Source: an uncultured Verrucomicrobiota bacterium
GTDB lineage: Bacteria; Verrucomicrobiota; Kiritimatiellia; RFP12; UBA1067
NCBI GenBank assembly: GCA_947305825.1
Contig: CAMZET010000101.1
Location: 1 to 5,802, forward strand
Direction: 5' to 3'
Length of the DNA stretch: 5,802 bases
Position 1 is the stretch's first letter. Each line of letters starts with the position of its first letter. A program made the translations under genes and the position numbers. The notes below the pieces were generated by a model. It saw nothing but the letters and a program-made list of their open reading frames with translations. It made no database searches and was not told the DNA's origin. Positions 1 to 5,802 of the stretch are shown piece by piece.

Positions 1-366
1 CGCCTCGGCGTCCTCCACGGCTCGAAAACCATGCTGCTGCAGACCGCGGACGGCAACATAATCGACACGTATTCCGTGTCCGCCGGGCTCGACTATCCGG
101 GAGTAGGGCCGGAGCATTGCTATCTCGCCGAAACAGGACGCGCACAATACACGGTGATAGACGACGACGAGGCCATAGCGGCGTTCGACGCGCTTTGCCG
201 CTTCGAGGGGATAATCCCGGCGCTGGAGTCGTCGCACGCGCTTGCGGAAGCCATAAAACGCGCCCCGACGCTGCCCAAGGACGCCCTGTTGCTCGTGAAT
301 CTTTCCGGTCGCGGCGACAAGGACATGGAAAACATCATAGCCTACAAGAAGGAGCACTGCAAATGA
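1..366 (+). CDS. trpB: Tryptophan synthase beta subunit, C-terminal part (5' end outside window)
   Basis: TrpB condenses indole, channelled from TrpA, with L-serine to give L-tryptophan, using pyridoxal phosphate; it works in the cytosol as an alpha2-beta2 complex. The reading frame is open from the first base and gives 121 residues, roughly the last 30 percent of a protein of about 400. Recognisable family blocks are [13 protein letters not shown] (visible residues 28-39 region), [13 protein letters not shown] (69-81), which should carry the Glu350/Ser351 equivalents of the Salmonella enzyme, and NLSGRGDKD (100-108), whose Ser102 corresponds to the serine that contacts the PLP ring nitrogen (Ser377). 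The internal ATG at position 31 is not the start, because the family homology continues upstream to the edge. The stop codon overlaps the trpA start (ATGA), indicating translational coupling. The PLP lysine and the indole tunnel lie outside the window. Isoleucine is mostly ATA (6 of 9). Confidence 0.97.
   Translation, partial: RLGVLHGSKTMLLQTADGNIIDTYSVSAGLDYPGVGPEHCYLAETGRAQYTVIDDDEAIAAFDALCRFEGIIPALESSHALAEAIKRAPTLPKDALLLVNLSGRGDKDMENIIAYKKEHCK
349..354 (+). promoter_or_regulatory. Ribosome binding site of trpA
   Basis: AAGGAG lies 8 bases before the ATG at 363, inside the last codons of trpB. It fixes the trpA start at 363. The longer open frame that begins at 117 would run out of frame through trpB coding sequence and add residues with no TrpA similarity. 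Confidence 0.85.
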
Positions 367-1124
367 GCGGAAGGATAACAGAGGCGTTCGCGCGGGCGAA
401 GGCCGAGGGGCGCGGCGCTTTCGTCGCATACCTGACGATGGGCTGCCCGACGCTCGCAAAGAGCGAAGAGGCGGTCTGCGACCTGGTGGCGGGCGGCGCG
501 GACGTCATAGAGCTGGGCGTTCCGTTTTCAGACCCGTTTGCGGACGGCGGTGTGATACGTTCGGCCGCGTACGAGGCGTTGCGCCAGGGCGTGACGCTGC
601 GCGACGTCCTTGCGGCGGCGCGTCGCATTCGCGAGCGCTTCCCGCATGTCGCGCTCGTGCTTTTCTCCTATTACAATCTGATATTCTCGATGGGTCTCGA
701 GGAGTTCGCCAAGGCGGCTGCGGATGCCGGCGTGGATGCCGTGCTGCCCGTGGACTTGCCTCTCGAGGAGCGCGAAGAACTCCTCGCCTGTCTGCGTCCG
801 CTGGGTATCGGCTACATACCGCTGATAGCGCCCAATACGCCGATAGAGCGCGTCAAGGAGAGCGCGGCGGGGTTGGAGAACTCTTTCGTGTACGCGATTA
901 CCGTGAAGGGGATTACCGGGGCGCGCGACGCGCTGCCGGCGGATTTGGCCCAGAGGCTGGACGCGATACGCGAGGCCATCGACCTTCCCGTGGCCGCCGG
1001 CTTCGGCATCTCGACCCCGGAACAGGCCGCCACCGTCTGCGCTCACGCCGACGGTTTCGTGGTCGGCTCCGCGCTCGTCAAGCAGCTGGTCGAAACAGGC
1101 AAATGTTCCGCCAACTTCAAATAG
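363..1124 (+). CDS. trpA: Tryptophan synthase alpha subunit
   Basis: TrpA cleaves indole-3-glycerol phosphate to indole and glyceraldehyde 3-phosphate and passes indole to TrpB. The product is a 253-residue (beta/alpha)8 barrel. The signature [15 protein letters not shown] (residues 48-62) contains both catalytic acids, Glu50 and Asp61 (Glu49 and Asp60 in E. coli). Further family blocks are FSYYN (101-105), VDLPLEE (130-136), the mobile-loop segment GITGAR (183-188; Thr185 equals Thr183 of E. coli), and the phosphate-binding stretches GFGIS (213-217) and VGSALV (234-239). The start is set by AAGGAG at 349 and by the ATGA overlap with trpB. Two oddities are visible. The usual ADGPxIQ reads ADGGVIR (60-66), with Gly and Arg replacing Pro and Gln. 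The protein also ends only 14 residues after VGSALV, somewhat short for the family, and its last codons form one arm of a hairpin. Isoleucine is ATA in 8 of 14 codons. Confidence 0.97.
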   Translation: MSGRITEAFARAKAEGRGAFVAYLTMGCPTLAKSEEAVCDLVAGGADVIELGVPFSDPFADGGVIRSAAYEALRQGVTLRDVLAAARRIRERFPHVALVLFSYYNLIFSMGLEEFAKAAADAGVDAVLPVDLPLEEREELLACLRPLGIGYIPLIAPNTPIERVKESAAGLENSFVYAITVKGITGARDALPADLAQRLDAIREAIDLPVAAGFGISTPEQAATVCAHADGFVVGSALVKQLVETGKCSANFK

Positions 1125-1138
1125 AAGCGGCGGAACAT
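1103..1138 (+). terminator. Hairpin over the trpA stop codon (possible terminator)
   Basis: A perfect 10-bp inverted repeat pairs ATGTTCCGCC (1103-1112) with GGCGGAACAT (1129-1138). Inside it CTTC (1115-1118) can pair with GAAG (1124-1127) around a 5-base loop, and the trpA stop TAG (1122-1124) lies in this apical part. No T-run follows on the plus strand, so it is not a canonical intrinsic terminator. It may protect the 3' end of the trp mRNA or act as a U-tract-less terminator. The hairpin itself is seen directly; its role is inferred. Confidence 0.55.
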
Positions 1139-1167
1139 GGGGTAGAGAGCTACGAAATATCGAAGCC

Positions 1168-1206
1168 AATTCAAGTTCGCGCGCGGTTAGCGGGCGAACT
1201 TGAATT
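1168..1206 (-). terminator. Hairpin over the stop codon of the tricorn protease gene (possible terminator)
   Basis: A perfect 13-bp inverted repeat pairs AATTCAAGTTCGC (1168-1180) with GCGAACTTGAATT (1194-1206), with a 13-base loop. The minus-strand stop codon (1187-1189) sits in the loop, and the last codons of the protease form one arm. The stem is symmetric, so it folds in transcripts from both strands and would suit a two-way stop between convergent operons. Neither side has a good T-tract. Confidence 0.6.
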
Positions 1207-4200
1207 CTATGGGCGGATTGGCCTTTTCGTAAGCGGCGACTTCGTCCTTCAGGACTTCGATTGCCTTGTCGAGCTGCTTGTCGATGCCTGCCGCGACATC
1301 GCCGGGGAGGTCGTCCACTTCGAAATCGGGCTTGGCGCCGTGATGCTCCATGTCCGTGCCGTCGAGGACGAACCAGCCGTATCTGGCGTCGCGGAAGCAT
1401 CCGAGGTCAAGGAGCGGAGCGTCGTACGTGCCGATTACGCCGCCGCCGGTTTCGCGTCCGACAAGCTTGCCGCGCTTTAGCGTCTTTATGGCGTGCGAGA
1501 ATATCTCGCCGTTGGAACCTGTCGCCTCGTTGCAGAGGACTACTATGGGCTTGGACCAGACGGGACGGCCCCAGTAGCCGAAGAGGTAGCCCGGGCCGCA
1601 AGTGCGCGTGACGGCGCGCGAGTGGTCGCCGCCCAGGAGAATCTGAAGCATCTGGTCGGCCGTGAAGCCGCCGTAGTTGTTGCGCACGTCGATTACCAGC
1701 CCGTCGCGCCCGTAGCCTTCGGAGAACACCTCGTGCTGGAACAGCCACAGGCTTTCCCAGTTCATCGCGTCGATGTTCAGGTAGCCGAAAGCTTCGCCGG
1801 AGCGCTCGTGCACATAGCGGCGCTTGGCTTTCAGCTCTTCGGCGGCTATGCGTTCGCGAGCGTCGCGGAACGTGCACGACGGGATGACCACGGTCGCCGC
1901 CGAGCCGTCCATGCGGCGGAGCGTGACGCGGACCTTGCGGTTCGGCGGCCCGTTGAGGACTTGCGTCGGGTCGATATTGCCGCCGGTGCTCTGGCCGTCT
2001 ATGGCGATTACGACGTCGCCCGGCTTTATGCCGAAGCCGCAGCGGTCTGCCGGTCCTCCGGGAATGACGTCTTTCACAACCCAGCCGTCCGGCGCGCGCT
2101 GCGCCTCGTATCGCAGCCCAAGGTGCGCCGTAACCATGTCCCAGCCGACGGAAGGCGTCTTGCGCGCCCATTCCTTGGTGGAATTCTTGTCGGCGTAGAA
2201 ACCCAGATGGGAGGAGTCGAGTTCACCGAGGACCATGTTCATTACGCGGATGAATACGGAATAGCTTGTCGCGTATCTGGCCGGATTGAGGAATCTTTCG
2301 CCGATGGTCGCCCAAGGGGCGCCGTGGGTGTGCGGATCGTAGTACAGGTCGCGGATGCGCGCCCACGCCGAGCGGAACGCCAGCTCCTGGTAGTCCTCGT
2401 AGTCGGTGTTCTGGTAGACGTTGAAGCGCATCAATTCCGTGCCGACGGCGGGCAGGTTGTCGACAATCCACAGGACGCGGTCTTCCTTTTCAACCCAGCC
2501 GCGCGGGACGCCGACCATGTCGGCGAACTTCTCGCGTTTGTGGGTGTCTGGGATGCGGATAATGTCCGTGCGCTTGTCGGCTGCTATGTAGGCGATGGTG
2601 CGCGAGTCCCAGCGGAAAAAGGGAAGCGCGGCGGAAGTCTTGACGGTGCGCACGCGTTCGGAGAGGTCCTCGAACTCTATTTCGACGGCGTTGTCGCGGC
2701 TTGAGCGCACAGGCATTTCAAGGGCTGCGTAGCGGCTTGCATCGGTGGCGTTTTCGCGTATGACCTTTCGCGCCGTGTCGAATTCATGCACATACGTCTC
2801 GATTTCCTCGGTTTCGCGATCAAGGTAGACGTAACGGAGGAATTTGCCGCTGCCGTGTTCGGGACGCTCCGAGACGAATGCGATGATTTTCCCGTCGGGA
2901 CTCCAGGCTGGCTCTCCGTCGTACTTGAAGTTGCGCGAGAGGTTGTAAGGTTCGCGCGAGCCGTCGGTGGAGATTATCCATACGTCGTAGTTGGCGAATT
3001 CGTCGGCTATCTGAGCGGCTATCCACTTTCCGTCGGGACTCCAGGCATAGGAGCCGCCCTCGGTCGCTGGCGGCCCCTTGGCGATTATGGTGCCGTTGGT
3101 GTCGGCGAACGTGAATACGCCGCACGGGTCGTGCCACGCCAGGCGCGAGCCGTCCGGAGCAATTGAAAGCCCCAGTCGCTGCGCACCTTCGTCTACGATA
3201 GTCGTGCGGCGGAAAGAAGAGTTCTCCCACCAGGGCTTCATCGGGTCTTCCGGCTCGGCCTTTATGATGCGCGTGGAGTCGCCGCGGTCGCTGGTATAAT
3301 AGAGCGCGTAGCCGTCCGGGGAAAAAGCGCACTCACGCTCGTGCGTGCGCGTGTCGCCGTGTATTAAGGTAGGTTCGCGTATCACGGTATCCATGACATA
3401 CAGGTCGCCGCCCGTGGTGAACGCTATCTGAGTGCCGTTGTCGCAGAAGGAGACGTCGCCTGGCGTGTCGTTGTTCCAGCACGTCTCGTAGCGGCGGCGC
3501 TTGGCGTCTCCGCGCTCCACGTAGCCGGGTTCGGGCTTGAGCAAAATCTGCACTGGCTTTGCCGACGGATCAGTCGGGTCGAAGCGCCAGAAGTCGAAAC
3601 GCTGGCGGAACACCATCGTCTTTCCGTCAGCGGAAAGAGAGGGCTGGAACACGTGATCGTCTGTGAAATGGGTCAATTGCGTCTCTTCGCCGGTCGTCAT
3701 GTCGTGAAGCCAGACGTTCCTGACGCCGCCCTTGGCGTCGAGGTAGTAGAACGCCCTGCCGTCCGGACGCCACACCGGGTTGCGGCAGTCGCTCTCGTGA
3801 CAGACGAGGGCCTTGAATTCCTTCGTCGCCGGCAGGTACATCCAGATTTGCCCGGCTGCCGGCCCCACCGAGTTCAGGCGCTTGCGGTAGAGTTCGTCGC
3901 CGCGACGCGTAAACAGAATAGCCGAACCGTCCGGACACATCACGGGATCCGACGCCGGATAGTCGAACACTATCTGCTCCGCCTCGCGCTTCTCCGTAGA
4001 AATCATCGCAATGCGTTCGCACGTTTTCGGCCCGGACTGGTCGCGGTAGACCTGACACAAGACGTGCGCCGTATCCGGGCACCACGAACGCGGATACGTC
4101 GTCTCGGAGTGGAAGGTGACTTGGCGCACAGTATCGCGCGCCACGTCGAACTCGAACACCTTCATGCCGCCGTCGCGGTCGGACGCGAAGACGATTTTGA

Positions 4201-4456
4201 GACCGTCCGGACTCATCACCGGCCAGGAGTCTGCCGCCGCCGAAGAACCAACGCGGCGAGCGTACCCGCCCTTCGTGTCCGCTATCCACAGGTGGTCGTT
4301 CCATTCGAATACGAAACACTTGCCGTCGCCGCGCACGCTTGGATTGGAGCCGAGATATATGCGCGACCAATCGTCGACGCTCTGCGGCAGCTGCCCGAAC
4401 GCCGCAAGCGTCGCCGTCGTCGCGATTGCCAAAGAATATAAAGCCCTAAATGTCAT
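1187..4456 (-). CDS. Tricorn-type protease (S41 tail-specific family), exported
   Basis: A 1089-residue tricorn-core homologue; archaeal tricorn is a large self-assembling serine protease that trims peptides. Residues 1-21 look like a signal peptide (Arg4, hydrophobic stretch, A-F-G before Gln22), so the protein is probably exported, unlike cytosolic archaeal tricorn. About 22-310 and 320-680 are two beta-propellers with repeated SPDG-type blade motifs (82, 174, 230, 379, 433, 473, 519). A helical C1 domain follows (about 681-765), then PDZ (about 771-855; IPGGPADRCG, KPGDVVIAIDG) and the protease domain (856-1075). Catalytic residues align: Ser749-His750 (SSH), nucleophile Ser981 (GSNGEIF) and Glu1037 (MEHHGAKPD), matching Ser745, His746, Ser965 and Glu1023 of Thermoplasma tricorn. 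DVRNNYGG (923-930) should supply the oxyanion glycine. The position after the nucleophile is Asn982, where tricorn has Asp. Substrate is unknown. The start is supported by a ribosome binding site and a promoter. Confidence 0.93.
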   Translation of the reverse strand: MTFRALYSLAIATTATLAAFGQLPQSVDDWSRIYLGSNPSVRGDGKCFVFEWNDHLWIADTKGGYARRVGSSAAADSWPVMSPDGLKIVFASDRDGGMKVFEFDVARDTVRQVTFHSETTYPRSWCPDTAHVLCQVYRDQSGPKTCERIAMISTEKREAEQIVFDYPASDPVMCPDGSAILFTRRGDELYRKRLNSVGPAAGQIWMYLPATKEFKALVCHESDCRNPVWRPDGRAFYYLDAKGGVRNVWLHDMTTGEETQLTHFTDDHVFQPSLSADGKTMVFRQRFDFWRFDPTDPSAKPVQILLKPEPGYVERGDAKRRRYETCWNNDTPGDVSFCDNGTQIAFTTGGDLYVMDTVIREPTLIHGDTRTHERECAFSPDGYALYYTSDRGDSTRIIKAEPEDPMKPWWENSSFRRTTIVDEGAQRLGLSIAPDGSRLAWHDPCGVFTFADTNGTIIAKGPPATEGGSYAWSPDGKWIAAQIADEFANYDVWIISTDGSREPYNLSRNFKYDGEPAWSPDGKIIAFVSERPEHGSGKFLRYVYLDRETEEIETYVHEFDTARKVIRENATDASRYAALEMPVRSSRDNAVEIEFEDLSERVRTVKTSAALPFFRWDSRTIAYIAADKRTDIIRIPDTHKREKFADMVGVPRGWVEKEDRVLWIVDNLPAVGTELMRFNVYQNTDYEDYQELAFRSAWARIRDLYYDPHTHGAPWATIGERFLNPARYATSYSVFIRVMNMVLGELDSSHLGFYADKNSTKEWARKTPSVGWDMVTAHLGLRYEAQRAPDGWVVKDVIPGGPADRCGFGIKPGDVVIAIDGQSTGGNIDPTQVLNGPPNRKVRVTLRRMDGSAATVVIPSCTFRDARERIAAEELKAKRRYVHERSGEAFGYLNIDAMNWESLWLFQHEVFSEGYGRDGLVIDVRNNYGGFTADQMLQILLGGDHSRAVTRTCGPGYLFGYWGRPVWSKPIVVLCNEATGSNGEIFSHAIKTLKRGKLVGRETGGGVIGTYDAPLLDLGCFRDARYGWFVLDGTDMEHHGAKPDFEVDDLPGDVAAGIDKQLDKAIEVLKDEVAAYEKANPPIEFKFAR

Positions 4457-4462
4457 TGTTTG

Positions 4463-4470
4463 CCCTTTCC
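4463..4470 (-). promoter_or_regulatory. Ribosome binding site of the tricorn protease gene
   Basis: On the minus strand GGAAAGGG lies 6 bases before the ATG at 4456-4454. This purine block, together with the signal peptide that begins at that ATG, supports the chosen start. Confidence 0.7.
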
Positions 4471-4509
4471 GAAGAAGTGTGTCCGGTGGATGCGAAAAAA
4501 GAAGAAGTG
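4471..4509. repeat. Short direct repeat GAAGAAGTG in the protease leader
   Basis: GAAGAAGTG occurs at 4471-4479 and again at 4501-4509, 30 bases apart, around a run of six A (4495-4500). Read on the minus strand the copies (CACTTCTTC) lie at the predicted transcription start and in the leader of the protease mRNA. This could be an operator or chance; the sequence does not decide. Confidence 0.3.
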
Positions 4510-4514
4510 CATAC

Positions 4515-4523
4515 AGTATACCA
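4515..4523 (-). promoter_or_regulatory. Extended -10 promoter for the tricorn protease gene
   Basis: The minus strand reads TGG then TATACT, with the hexamer at 4520-4515. This fits the extended -10 form TGnTATAaT with one mismatch, in an AT-rich patch of an otherwise GC-rich region. No convincing -35 hexamer lies 16-19 bases upstream, which an extended -10 can tolerate. Transcription would start near 4508, leaving a leader of about 50 bases before the ATG. Confidence 0.5.
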
Positions 4524-4545
4524 AATTATCGGCTTTCGCGCTTGA

Positions 4546-4566
4546 CGGCAGTTTGCAGCCCTGCCG
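4546..4566 (-). terminator. Weak hairpin after the coiled-coil gene
   Basis: CGGCAG (4546-4551) can pair with CTGCCG (4561-4566) around a 9-base loop. It lies between the end of the coiled-coil gene and the protease promoter. The stem is only 6 bp and no T-run follows, so termination here is doubtful and read-through into the protease gene is possible. The rest of the 158-bp gap (4457-4614) shows only the promoter, leader repeat and ribosome binding site listed separately. Confidence 0.25.
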
Positions 4567-4614
4567 GAGTTCGCTGCGTGCCTTTGTGTCCTATGGGAAG
4601 GTCCGTCCACTGGG

Positions 4615-5802
4615 CTATTTGCCGACTTTCATCCAGCGCGGGAGTTTGACCATTCTTGCCTCGCGGCTCTGGTTGGTGGCCATTGACTGGCTGGTGCCGA
4701 TGGAAGGGGATTCGAGGGATGCGAGGCGGGCGAGCATGGTCTGCTGGCTTGTGGCGTGCTGGCGTTCGAGTTCCTCGCTGCGCTGGCGCTCGACGAGGAG
4801 TTCCTGCTCGCGTTTGGCGAGAGTCTCGCGGCAATCCTGGAGTTCGCGGCGCAGTTCGGTGACGTCCTTCATCTGTTCTGCGGCGCGTGCGCGTTCGGCG
4901 TCGCGCAGGCGCAGAGCGGCGGTGAGGTCGGCGATTTTGCGCTCGGCTTCCTTCTGGAGGCGTTCGTGGAGGCGCTGGGCGTCCTCGTAGTCGCGGCGGA
5001 TTTGGGCGGTGCGCGGGTCTTCTGGGCGGCCGAGGAGGGCCTTGCGGGTCATTTCCTCGATATTCGCGCCGGCGCGCTTGAGCAAATCGTGGCGGCGTTC
5101 AAGAAGCCGCTCGGAACGCGCCAGGTGGCGGCGGCGGAATTCCTCGGCCTCCTTGCGTTCCGTCTCGAGCTCCGCCGCGAGCTCCTCCGCCTCCTTCGTC
5201 ATTATGGTGTAGACGGCGGCCTGGATGCTCGCGACTTCGCTGGCGGACTGCGGCAGGCGGCGTATTTCGTCCTCGAGCGACTTGACCTGTTCGCGCAGTT
5301 TCTCCTCGCGGCGCTGAGCCTCCTTCGCGGCGGCTTCGGCCTGCGCTCGCAGATGCGCCTCGCCTTCCTCGGTCGCCTTGGCGGCGGCGTCCAGACGCGC
5401 CTGCAGCTCTTCCACGTGGCGCCTTTCAGCCTCGGAATGCGCCCGCGCCTCTTCGGCGGAAGCTTCCAGTCGCTTGCGCAAGTCGCCGGTGCAGCGGCGC
5501 TCTTCCTCAAGAAGCGCCTCGAGCTCCTTTATGCGGCGTTCGTCGACGACTATCTTCTCGACTTCCTTTTCGACGATTTTCTCGACCGGCACTTCCTTGA
5601 CGACAAGTTTCTCGACTACACGCTCGATTGGCACCTCGACAAGCTTCTCGACGATTTTCTCTACGGGGACTTCGACGATTTTCTCGACTTCGACGGGCAC
5701 TTCGACGCGGATTACCTGCGGCGCCGGAGGTGTAAGAGGTTCTTCTGCGGGCGATGCCGACGGCAATGGGGCAACTGCGACGGGAGCGGGTTCCGTAGCG
5801 GG
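4615..5802 (-). CDS. Coiled-coil protein with Pro-rich and VPVE/EKIV-repeat N-terminal region (N-terminus outside window)
   Basis: I do not recognise a named family. The frame is open to the window edge and gives 395 residues; the TTG at 5766 is not a convincing start, because the same Pro/Ala-rich composition continues upstream of it. In order: a Pro/Ala/Glu-rich segment (visible residues 1-29); a Val/Glu/Lys repeat with VPVE and EKIV units (30-86); charged heptad-like coiled coil (about 88-183), broken at LPQS (183-186); more coiled coil (about 188-257), broken at GRPEDP (258-263); a third stretch (264-364); and a tail (365-395) ending in the basic, aromatic sequence VKLPRWMKVGK. No enzyme motif or membrane segment is visible in this part. 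The composition suggests a structural or scaffolding protein, possibly a filament former or a membrane-linked spacer whose anchor lies upstream. That role is inference. The stop is TAG (4617-4615). The protease gene follows on the same strand after 158 bp. Confidence 0.85.
   Translation of the reverse strand, partial: PATEPAPVAVAPLPSASPAEEPLTPPAPQVIRVEVPVEVEKIVEVPVEKIVEKLVEVPIERVVEKLVVKEVPVEKIVEKEVEKIVVDERRIKELEALLEEERRCTGDLRKRLEASAEEARAHSEAERRHVEELQARLDAAAKATEEGEAHLRAQAEAAAKEAQRREEKLREQVKSLEDEIRRLPQSASEVASIQAAVYTIMTKEAEELAAELETERKEAEEFRRRHLARSERLLERRHDLLKRAGANIEEMTRKALLGRPEDPRTAQIRRDYEDAQRLHERLQKEAERKIADLTAALRLRDAERARAAEQMKDVTELRRELQDCRETLAKREQELLVERQRSEELERQHATSQQTMLARLASLESPSIGTSQSMATNQSREARMVKLPRWMKVGK
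5545..5715 (-). repeat. VPVE/EKIVE protein repeat in the coiled-coil gene
   Basis: About 57 residues consist of degenerate copies of VPVEKIVEK-like units. Prolines fall at visible residues 36, 46, 58 and 72, so successive units are 10, 12 and 14 residues long. At DNA level GACGATTTTCTC recurs exactly at 5572-5583, 5650-5661 and 5674-5685, which suggests growth by short duplications. The pattern of alternating hydrophobic and charged residues with VPV resembles repeats of eukaryotic alveolins and articulins. The resemblance is by eye only and could be convergence. Confidence 0.75.

Noticed and set aside
117..362. Upstream extension of trpA to an ATG at 117
   Set aside because: The extension overlaps trpB in another frame and is Arg-rich with no TrpA similarity. 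AAGGAG at 349 supports the ATG at 363.
1493..2704. A 403-codon plus-strand open frame inside the protease gene
   Set aside because: It runs antisense to a well supported tricorn gene, has the composition of a GC-rich shadow frame and shows no recognisable domain. The same holds for 3653-4441 (+) and 3627-4370 (-).
2892..3046. Exact 17-base direct repeat CCGTCGGGACTCCAGGC at 2892-2908 and 3030-3046
   Set aside because: Both copies encode the AWSPDGK blade motif of the second beta-propeller, so the repeat is explained by the protein fold and not by a separate DNA element.
4542..4570. TTGACG as a -35 box of a plus-strand promoter
   Set aside because: No -10-like hexamer lies at the right distance (around 4565-4570 the sequence is GC-rich), and no plus-strand gene follows.
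4460..4990. Plus-strand open frames over the 4457-4614 gap and the coiled-coil gene
   Set aside because: They are Arg/Ser-rich antisense shadows of the Glu/Arg-rich coiled-coil gene. No ribosome binding site or known domain was seen.
5764..5766. TTG as the start of the coiled-coil gene
   Set aside because: The frame stays open to the window edge with the same Pro/Ala-rich composition (PATEPAPVAVAP), so the gene most likely continues beyond the window.

Overview
The window is GC-rich bacterial DNA carrying four genes, two of them cut by the window edges. Export-type features (a signal peptide on the tricorn homologue) and ordinary Shine-Dalgarno sites point to a bacterium rather than an archaeon. 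The phylum cannot be fixed from this sequence. The secreted-type tricorn protease and the frequent ATA isoleucine codons in GC-rich genes would fit a PVC-group or similar lineage, but that is only a guess.

Layout. Positions 1-366 (+) hold the last third of trpB, followed with an ATGA overlap by a complete trpA (363-1124, +). Together they are the end of a tryptophan biosynthesis operon encoding both subunits of tryptophan synthase. A 62-bp convergent gap follows. Hairpins lie over the 3' ends of both flanking genes, each with the stop codon in its loop. On the minus strand, 1187-4456 encodes a 1089-residue tricorn-type protease with a signal peptide, two beta-propellers, a PDZ domain and a tail-specific (S41) protease domain; the catalytic residues appear intact. 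Its start has a strong ribosome binding site and a good extended -10 promoter in the 158-bp gap upstream. Beyond that gap, 4615-5802 (minus, running off the window) encodes most of a coiled-coil protein. Before its coiled coil comes a Pro/Ala-rich segment and a striking Val-Pro-Val-Glu / Glu-Lys-Ile-Val repeat.

The two trp genes work together. The tricorn gene and the coiled-coil gene share a strand but have a promoter and a possible weak hairpin between them, so they need not be one operon. No mobile element, CRISPR array, tRNA or rRNA was seen. The least ordinary item is the coiled-coil protein with its alveolin/articulin-like repeat. I found no clear evidence of a new multi-gene system.
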